From G965250275 sp965250275 (GTDB lineage Bacteria; Pseudomonadota; Alphaproteobacteria; Rhodobacterales; Rhodobacteraceae): a stretch of DNA of 64,000 nucleotides. Positions 58,243 through 64,000 of this stretch are shown here, in pieces. The notes beneath the pieces are model-generated. The model made no database searches. It had not been told where the DNA came from and saw only the letters and a list, made by a program, of their open reading frames with translations. The stretch lies in assembly GCA_965250275.1 (NCBI GenBank), contig OZ252297.1, positions 1,302,001-1,366,000 on the forward strand. Direction: 5' to 3'. Each line of letters starts with the position of its first letter. Within the stretch, counting starts at the first letter, position 1. The position numbers and the translations under genes were made by a program.

Positions 58243-60393
58243 ATGGCTGAACGCTCGTTTCGAAAAGAGGTCGAACACCTGCGCCTTGGGTCTGGTGAGA
58301 CCTTCACAGGCGAGGGGATATTGGCGATCACCAAGGCCTTGCTTGAATCCGGCGTGGGGTATGTCGGGGGCTATCAGGGGGCCCCGATCAGTCATCTGAT
58401 GGATGTTCTCGCCGACGCTCAGGATGTGTTGAGCGAACTTGGCGTGCGCTATGAGGCCAATGCGTCCGAAGCGGCTGCCGCCGCCATGCTTGCGGCCTCG
58501 GTGCACTACCCGATCCGCGGCGCGGTGACGTTCAAAGGTGCGGTTGGGGTCAATGTCGCCTCAGACGCGTTGGCAAATCTGGCCTCTTCGGGCGTGACCG
58601 GCGGCGCGTTGGTCATAGTTGGCGAAGACTACGGCGAAGGCTCTTCAATCATGCAGGAGCGCAGCCATGCCTTTGCAATGAAATCCCAGTTCTGGCTGCT
58701 GGATCCGCGTCCCAACCTGCCGTCGATCGTGCAATCGGTGAAGCAGGGATTTGAATTGTCGGAGGCGTCGAACACGCCGGTCATGCTCATGGTGCGCATC
58801 CGGTCCTGTCACGTGACGGGCCAGTTCAGCACCGAAGACAACGTTTCGCCGCCCTTGACCGTTCGTGACGCCCTCTCGAACCCCCAAAAAGATTTCTCAC
58901 GGGTTGTCCTGCCGCCCATGTCGTATCAGCACGAGCAGGACAAGGTTCACAAGAGATGGCCTGCAGCCGAGGCCTTCATTCGCGAAAAGGGGATGAACGA
59001 ACGCTTCGGCCCGGACGCGTCGCCAGTTGGCCTGGTAGTCCAGGGAGGCATGTACAACGGAGTGGTACGCGCGCTCCAGCGGCTTGGGCTTGCCGATGCC
59101 GAAGGACGCTCGGCGGTTCCGATCTATTGTCTGAATGTGACGTACCCCTTGATCGGGGACGAGTTTCTGGAGTTTGCGCGCAACAAAGAAGCCATTCTCG
59201 TGGTCGAAGAAGGTCAGCCGGAGTTCATTGAGCAAGGGTTGTCGACCATTCTTTATCGAGCGCGGTCCAACACGCGATTGCGCGGCAAAGATATCCTTCC
59301 GATGGCTGGGGAGTACACCGGGCAGATCATGATGGGTGGCATCACCGGGTTCTTGCAGGCCCATGCGCCGTCTCTGCTGCCCGATCGGGTGCGGGCTCCC
59401 AATCTGGTGCCCCCCGCCATTCCCGATCTCAGCGAAACTGTGCCGATCCGCCCGCCGGGCTTTTGCACGGGTTGTCCGGAGCGCCCCATCTTTGCTGCGA
59501 TGAAGCTGGTTCAACAAGAGCTTGGCCAGCACCAGATCAGCGGGGATATCGGGTGCCACCTTTTTGCTGCTTTGCCCCCCTTTGAGATCGGTGGCCAAAC
59601 CATGGGCTACGGGCTTGGACCCGCCTCCAATGCGGCCTTCGATGGGGGCGGTGAGAAGCGCGCCATTTCGGTGCTGGGTGACGGCGGGTTCTGGCACAAT
59701 GGCCTCAGCTCTTCCATCGGCAATATGGTGTTCAACCGCTCCGATTCTGTCGCTCTGATCGTGGACAATTACTACTCAGCCGCGACGGGAGGGCAGGACG
59801 TCATGTCCTCGCGTGCTGACGACGCCACCAAATCAACGAACCATCCAATATCAAAGGCGCTGGCCGGTGTTGGCGTGGAGTGGATTCGCCAGATCGATCA
59901 CACCTATGACGTTGGCAAAATGCGCGATGTGCTGCATGAGGCGCTGACAACGGACTATGACGGACCCAAGGTGATCGTCGCCTCATCCGAATGCATGCTC
60001 AACAAGCAGCGCAGAGAAAAGCCAAAGCGCAAAGCTGCAATCGAAGAAGGCCGCCGTGTAGAGGCGCCACGATTTGGCGTGGACGAGGACATCTGCACCG
60101 GCGATCACGCCTGCATCCGGCTGTCGGGCTGTCCATCGCTGTCCCTGAAAACCCTGGATGATCCGCTTCGGGACGACCCGGTGGCTCATATCGACCAGAC
60201 CTGCGTAGGGTGTGGGAACTGCGGCGAGGTTGCTGATGCCGCAATCCTCTGCCCCTCTTTCTATCGCGCTGACATCGTTCACAACCCGTCCGCCCGAGAA
60301 CGCGGTCGGGCTGAGCGGCGGCAGCGGTGGATGGAATGGTTCCAACGTCGCAGGGCGGCGCGCCGTCTGACCTTTGAGAGGGGGGCGGCATGA
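58243..60393 (+). CDS. Indolepyruvate ferredoxin oxidoreductase-like protein, alpha type (ThDP, 4Fe-4S)
   Basis: A 716-residue IorA-like protein. The N-terminal pyrimidine domain begins GEGILAITKALLESGVGYVGGYQGAPISHLMD. The ThDP domain has GFCTGCPERPIFAAMK near 405 and VLGDGGFWHNGLSSSIGN near 480. At the C-terminus there are two 4Fe-4S motifs: DICTGDHACIRLSGCPSL and CVGCGNCGEVADAAILCPSF. It oxidatively decarboxylates aryl or branched 2-keto acids to acyl-CoA. It overlaps the beta gene by four bases (ATGA). The C-terminal tail is arginine-rich. Confidence 0.88.
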   Translation: MAERSFRKEVEHLRLGSGETFTGEGILAITKALLESGVGYVGGYQGAPISHLMDVLADAQDVLSELGVRYEANASEAAAAAMLAASVHYPIRGAVTFKGAVGVNVASDALANLASSGVTGGALVIVGEDYGEGSSIMQERSHAFAMKSQFWLLDPRPNLPSIVQSVKQGFELSEASNTPVMLMVRIRSCHVTGQFSTEDNVSPPLTVRDALSNPQKDFSRVVLPPMSYQHEQDKVHKRWPAAEAFIREKGMNERFGPDASPVGLVVQGGMYNGVVRALQRLGLADAEGRSAVPIYCLNVTYPLIGDEFLEFARNKEAILVVEEGQPEFIEQGLSTILYRARSNTRLRGKDILPMAGEYTGQIMMGGITGFLQAHAPSLLPDRVRAPNLVPPAIPDLSETVPIRPPGFCTGCPERPIFAAMKLVQQELGQHQISGDIGCHLFAALPPFEIGGQTMGYGLGPASNAAFDGGGEKRAISVLGDGGFWHNGLSSSIGNMVFNRSDSVALIVDNYYSAATGGQDVMSSRADDATKSTNHPISKALAGVGVEWIRQIDHTYDVGKMRDVLHEALTTDYDGPKVIVASSECMLNKQRREKPKRKAAIEEGRRVEAPRFGVDEDICTGDHACIRLSGCPSLSLKTLDDPLRDDPVAHIDQTCVGCGNCGEVADAAILCPSFYRADIVHNPSARERGRAERRQRWMEWFQRRRAARRLTFERGAA

Positions 60394-61925
60394 CCCTTCA
60401 TCAGCACGACTTCGCCCCGCAATCCGAAGACAGCACGCGCGCGATCCTGAAGGTAGCCGTCATGGCGGTCGGTGGGCAGGGTGGTGGCGTTCTGACAAAC
60501 TGGATCGAAGCTGTGGCGCGCTCGGCTGGCCGGGTGGCGCAGGCGACCTCAGTCGCGGGTGTTGCGCAACGCACAGGTGCCACGATCTATTACATCGAAA
60601 TTGCGCCCGAGGGCCTTGCCAACCCCGTGTTTTCGCTGGCGCCCGCCAGTGGGGACGTGGATGTCCTGATTGCCGCGGAAATGATGGAGGCCGGGCGAGC
60701 AATTCAACGCGGTTTCGTCACGCCCGACCGAACCACGCTGATTGCGTCCACGCATCGCGCTTTGGCGGTGTCGGAGAAATCCGTGCCCGGTGACGGGATT
60801 GCCAACTCACAAGAAGTGATTGCTGCTGCGGAGATTGCTGCGCAGCGGTTCATCGCGGCCGATATGGAAGCGCTTGCCGTTGCGCAGGGGTCCGTAATTT
60901 CCGCATCTCTTCTGGGGTCGTTGGCCGGATCGGGGGCGTTGCCATTTGCGCGGTCGGCATATGAAGACGCCATTCGGGCTTCGGGCAAAGGCGTGTCTGC
61001 CTCTCTGCGCGCATTCGAAGCCGGGTTTGATGCGGCTGCTGCGGGATTCTTACCGTCCAAGCCACAAACAGTGCCAACGCCGGAGGATGCAGTCGGTCCC
61101 GAACGGCAATTGAGAAAGTGGCGCGCGCTTGAGCGTCGGGTGCAGTCGTTGCCTGAAGCATCCAGGACGTTCGCGCGTGCCGGTTTGCAGAAGGTCGTCG
61201 ATTTTCAATCTGTGTCCTATGGCGCACGGTATCTGGACCGTGTTGAAGCCATCGCCGCCCGCGATCATGCCCCCCATGTCCTGACGACCGAGGCGGCAAA
61301 ATACATCGCAAATGCGATGGCCTATGACGACGTCATTCGAGTGGCTGACCTGAAAACGCGAGAAGGACGCTTCACCCGTATCCGGACTGAAATGGGACAG
61401 AGTGAAGCCCAGCTGATGCATCTCACGGAATTCATGCATCCGCGCGCAGAGGAGATTGCGGGCCTGATGCCGGCCTGGCTGGGTCGCAGGGTTGACGCCT
61501 CACCGCGTTGGATGGCGCGGCTGGATCGCTGGTTCAACAAGGGGCGCCGTTTGCGCACTGATAAGCTGCGCACATTTCTGATGCTCTACGCGTTGGGCGG
61601 GCTGCGTTGGTACCGGCTCCGGACGTTCCGCCATCGCCAGGAGGTAGCACATCTCGACGCTTGGCTGGCGAAGGCCCAAAGCTATGAGGCATCTGACTAC
61701 GACCTGGCGGTCGAAGTGATCCGCTGCAGGCGCCTGATCAAGGGATACTCCGATACGCATGCGCGGGGGCTATCGAAATTCGACCGCGTTCTGGAAGGGA
61801 TCGCACTGGTCGCCGATCGCAAAGACGCGGCTGATTGGGCAAGGCGTCTGCGCGAAGCAGCCCTGCAGGACGAAGAAGGCAACGCGCTCGAAGGTGCACT
61901 GGGCACGATCCGGAGTTTCGTCTGA
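60390..61925 (+). CDS. Indolepyruvate oxidoreductase beta-type subunit with long C-terminal domain (DUF6537 type)
   Basis: A 511-residue protein. Residues about 20-200 are the gamma/beta Rossmann-like domain of 2-oxoacid oxidoreductases: VAVMAVGGQGGGVLTNWIEAVARSAGRVAQATSVAGVAQRTGATIYYIEI, then VDVLIAAEMMEAGRAIQRG. The C-terminal 300 residues (FARAGLQKVVDFQSVSYGARYLDRVEAI) form a helical domain found fused in many alphaproteobacterial proteins. It forms the complex with the IorA-like protein. The ATG overlaps the stop of the alpha gene. Confidence 0.85.
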   Translation: MTLHQHDFAPQSEDSTRAILKVAVMAVGGQGGGVLTNWIEAVARSAGRVAQATSVAGVAQRTGATIYYIEIAPEGLANPVFSLAPASGDVDVLIAAEMMEAGRAIQRGFVTPDRTTLIASTHRALAVSEKSVPGDGIANSQEVIAAAEIAAQRFIAADMEALAVAQGSVISASLLGSLAGSGALPFARSAYEDAIRASGKGVSASLRAFEAGFDAAAAGFLPSKPQTVPTPEDAVGPERQLRKWRALERRVQSLPEASRTFARAGLQKVVDFQSVSYGARYLDRVEAIAARDHAPHVLTTEAAKYIANAMAYDDVIRVADLKTREGRFTRIRTEMGQSEAQLMHLTEFMHPRAEEIAGLMPAWLGRRVDASPRWMARLDRWFNKGRRLRTDKLRTFLMLYALGGLRWYRLRTFRHRQEVAHLDAWLAKAQSYEASDYDLAVEVIRCRRLIKGYSDTHARGLSKFDRVLEGIALVADRKDAADWARRLREAALQDEEGNALEGALGTIRSFV

Positions 61926-61959
61926 CCGCATCCAGCCAGCACGGCGGCATGTTGGTCCC

Positions 61960-61998
61960 AAAAAAAGAAATCCCGGGCACAAGGGAAACGTGCCCGGG
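61960..61998 (-). terminator. Rho-independent terminator of the PhoX-type gene
   Basis: A 9-bp stem CCCGGGCAC (61972-61980) and GTGCCCGGG (61990-61998) with a nine-base loop. On the minus strand it is followed by ATTTCTTTTTTT. It is 22 bases beyond the phosphatase stop at 62021 and so ends that transcript; it may also act in the other direction for the iorB-like gene. Confidence 0.8.
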
Positions 61999-62020
61999 CT
62001 GTTCTGTCATCTATGAGCCT

Positions 62021-64000
62021 TTAGCTCGCGATCTTGCCACCACCTGTTTTGGTGACCACCACCACAGAGGGGCGTGGCGGCATCGCCGGATCAAAGTCGG
62101 GCCAACGGGTCGCCGGATCCTCAAAGGTCGAATTGCGCTCGAACCCTTTGAAATCCTTGGTTCCGTCGGTGCCCGGGTGCTGGACGGCGAGGAAAAGCGT
62201 TTCGTCGTTGTCCGCAAAGTATGGGCCACAGAGTTCGCCACCAACCGGGCAGCGGAAGAACAGTTTGGACATCCCGCGCAGATCACCCTCGGTTTCCAGT
62301 GAATAGAGACCGTCGGATTTGCCGGTTTTGCCCCAGCTGCTGCCCTGGTCGGTCGAGATCCAGAGCCGGCCATCCGCGTCAATCACGCAGTTGTCGGGGG
62401 ATCCGAACCAACCACTTTCCGAGGTGTCGGGGTGCCACTGGGCGCCGACCTCGGCGATTGTGGGATCACCACATTTCACCAGGATTGACCAGGTGCCCTT
62501 GGTCGCCGCATGGTTCCCACCGTCTTCTTTGATCTCGATGATATGGCCAAACGAGCTTTCCGCGCGGGGGTTCGCCGCATCGACCTGATCGGCTTTGCGG
62601 CGTGTGTTGTTGGTCAGCATGATGTAGGCTGTGCCATCGCCGCGGGGTTGGGCGTCCTCGGGGCGATCCATCGGCGTCGCACCAAGGGCGTCCGCGGCCA
62701 ACCGGGCGTCAATCACCACGTCAGCCTGGCTGTTGAAGCCGTTCTCTGCTGTCAACGGTCCCTCGCCGTGAACCAGCGGCAGCCAGTCGACAGTGCCATC
62801 GTCATTGAACCGCGCGACATAGAGCGTGCCATCGTCCAGCAGCTCGGAGCCAAAGCCCTCGTTGCCGGTAACTGTGCCGTTGGACACATATTTGTACTGA
62901 TAGTCGAACCGGTTGTCGTCACCGGTGTAGATCACCAGTTTGCCATCGCTGGAGACTGCAGTTTCCGCACCTTCGTGACGGAACCGACCCATGGAGGTCA
63001 GTTTGCGGGGCGGCGTATCCGGATTCATCGGGTCAACCTCGACAACCCAACCGAAGCGGTTGGATTCGTTGGGTTCCTTGTCGATGTTGAACCGGTCATG
63101 GTATTGACCCCATGCGTACCAGCGCCCCGGAACGCCGTAACGTTTCATGCTGTCGGCCTCAGCTTGTCCTGAAATGTCGGGTTTGCCTTCGCCATCCACA
63201 ACGTCCGTCCAGAAATAGCCGTGGAAGTTCTCTTCGGCCATCAGATAGGTGCCCCAGGGGGTCATGCCGCCCGCGCAGTTGTTGATTGTGCCGATCACCT
63301 TCATGCCGGAAGGGTCTGCATTGGTCTTCATCCGGTCGTGCCCCGCTGCAGGGCCGCTGATCGTCATTTCCGTGTCCAGCGGTGTCACGCGGCGGTTGCG
63401 CGGGCTGTCCTTGACCAAGGACCATTTGCCGTCCGGGCCTTTGGCGATTTCGACAACGCTGCCGCCATGAGCCGCCATTTCGATGTCCACCAGATCTTTG
63501 GTCATGCCAGTAAACCCATCACGGTCCTGGCGGCCCAGCCCCGGGAACATCACCTCTTCATTGGTGTACTCGTGGTTCACGCACAGCATGCCGCGCCCCG
63601 GTTCGATTTCGGCGAAACCGACATAGTCGTTGTTGTAGCCGAACTGTTTCAGCTGTGCCGCGGCGGTTTGGTTCATCACGTCAAAGGCTGGCGCATCGGC
63701 AGTGATCGGGTCACCCCAGCGCAACAGAATGTCTGCCTCGTAGCCGTCCGCGATGTGATGCGTCTCGTCGTTACCCCAGGTCAGTTCGTCGAAAACGAAC
63801 CGATCCTTAGAATGGCCCGCAGCAGAGGCCTGCCGTGGTGCGACCAGAGCCGATGAGCCAAAAAGGGCAGCGGCAGCGGACACTCCCAGGGCGCCCCGCA
63901 ACATGTCGCGCCGGCCATAGCGTCGGTTGATCACATCGCCGATGGTGTTTCCAAGGTTCGGGTTTGTCGGGATATCATCAAAGGCTTCGAAGGCCTCGGC
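62021..64000 (-). CDS. PhoX-family alkaline phosphatase (DUF839), 5' end cut by window edge
   Basis: At least 660 residues, with the N-terminus outside the window. The stretch INRRYGRRDMLRGALGVSAAAALFG is a twin-arginine signal that is preceded by at least 22 more in-frame residues (AEAFEAFDDIPTNPNLGNT), so the real start lies upstream and the GTG at 63934 is not the start. PhoX-type marks are MLCVNHEYTNEEVMFPG, NCAGGMTPWGTYLMAEENFHGYFW, HEGAETAVSSDGKLVIYTGDDNRFDYQYKYVS and GCDPTIAEVG-like segments. It is a periplasmic, calcium- and iron-dependent phosphatase that releases phosphate from organic esters under phosphate limitation. The terminator follows at 61998-61960. Confidence 0.9.
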   Translation of the reverse strand, partial: AEAFEAFDDIPTNPNLGNTIGDVINRRYGRRDMLRGALGVSAAAALFGSSALVAPRQASAAGHSKDRFVFDELTWGNDETHHIADGYEADILLRWGDPITADAPAFDVMNQTAAAQLKQFGYNNDYVGFAEIEPGRGMLCVNHEYTNEEVMFPGLGRQDRDGFTGMTKDLVDIEMAAHGGSVVEIAKGPDGKWSLVKDSPRNRRVTPLDTEMTISGPAAGHDRMKTNADPSGMKVIGTINNCAGGMTPWGTYLMAEENFHGYFWTDVVDGEGKPDISGQAEADSMKRYGVPGRWYAWGQYHDRFNIDKEPNESNRFGWVVEVDPMNPDTPPRKLTSMGRFRHEGAETAVSSDGKLVIYTGDDNRFDYQYKYVSNGTVTGNEGFGSELLDDGTLYVARFNDDGTVDWLPLVHGEGPLTAENGFNSQADVVIDARLAADALGATPMDRPEDAQPRGDGTAYIMLTNNTRRKADQVDAANPRAESSFGHIIEIKEDGGNHAATKGTWSILVKCGDPTIAEVGAQWHPDTSESGWFGSPDNCVIDADGRLWISTDQGSSWGKTGKSDGLYSLETEGDLRGMSKLFFRCPVGGELCGPYFADNDETLFLAVQHPGTDGTKDFKGFERNSTFEDPATRWPDFDPAMPPRPSVVVVTKTGGGKIAS

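Noticed and set aside
1..64000. CRISPR arrays, insertion sequences, prophage or toxin-antitoxin pairs
   Set aside because: No regularly spaced repeats, transposase, integrase or toxin-like genes were recognised anywhere in the window.

Overview
The window reads as chromosome of a marine Roseobacter-type alphaproteobacterium (Rhodobacterales). Supporting signs are the moderately high GC, four complete TRAP transporter sets in 64 kb, a Rhizobium/Roseobacter-style fructose ABC operon (frcBCAK), a BKACE enzyme, a beta-lactamase-fold hydrolase and other Tat-exported enzymes, an IorA/IorB pair and a PhoX phosphatase. No phage, transposase, CRISPR or replication genes were seen. It is a dense catabolic region made of separate uptake-plus-degradation modules.

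0-7 kb: a cut-off ROK repressor faces frcB-frcC-frcA-frcK (ABC import of fructose-type sugars and a P-loop kinase), then a D-lyxose/D-mannose isomerase, a flavodoxin-like protein and an MFS exporter. 7-12 kb: loosely packed genes (exported deaminase, exported serine hydrolase, DUF3604/PHP protein) separated by intergenic stretches that carry short degenerate repeats.

12-20 kb: a minus-strand operon for the hydroxyquinol branch: maleylacetate reductase, hydroxyquinol 1,2-dioxygenase, a BKACE enzyme that could cleave the resulting 3-oxoadipate, a RutE-like flavoprotein, a TRAP binding protein, a fused DctQM permease and a YciI protein. A divergent LysR gene has an apparently leaderless promoter with a LysR box over its start codon. 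20-22 kb: SnoaL-like protein, tRNA-Ser(GCT), and a hydantoin-racemase-fold protein that lacks both catalytic cysteines.

22-31.5 kb: TRAP system 2 with an ABM protein, facing an opine-dehydrogenase-like gene coupled to a 3-hydroxyacyl-CoA-dehydrogenase-like gene; then a minus-strand series of Asp/Glu racemase, glycerol kinase and HisC-like aminotransferase. 31.5-44.7 kb: ThDP enzyme, LysR, MLE-type enolase-superfamily enzyme, DadA-like dehydrogenase, TRAP system 3 and a BASS-like membrane protein on the plus strand, facing an operon of IlvD-type dehydratase, beta-hydroxyacid dehydrogenase and an arylmalonate-decarboxylase homologue; then a MhpD-like hydratase.

44.7-56.5 kb: the most striking module. 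Eight overlapping minus-strand genes (reductase, Rieske oxygenase alpha and beta, CoA ligase, cysteine-less thiolase-like protein, a DUF35 domain fused to a degenerate SDR, a cyclase-family hydrolase and an intact SDR) are followed by TRAP system 4, with a divergent MarR gene at a 12-bp palindrome. This looks like uptake, ring dihydroxylation, CoA activation and Ltp2-type retro-aldol cleavage of an aromatic or cyclic acid. 56.5-64 kb: a D-2-hydroxyacid dehydrogenase, a second MarR gene leading an IorA/IorB-like oxidoreductase pair, and a PhoX-type phosphatase cut by the right edge.
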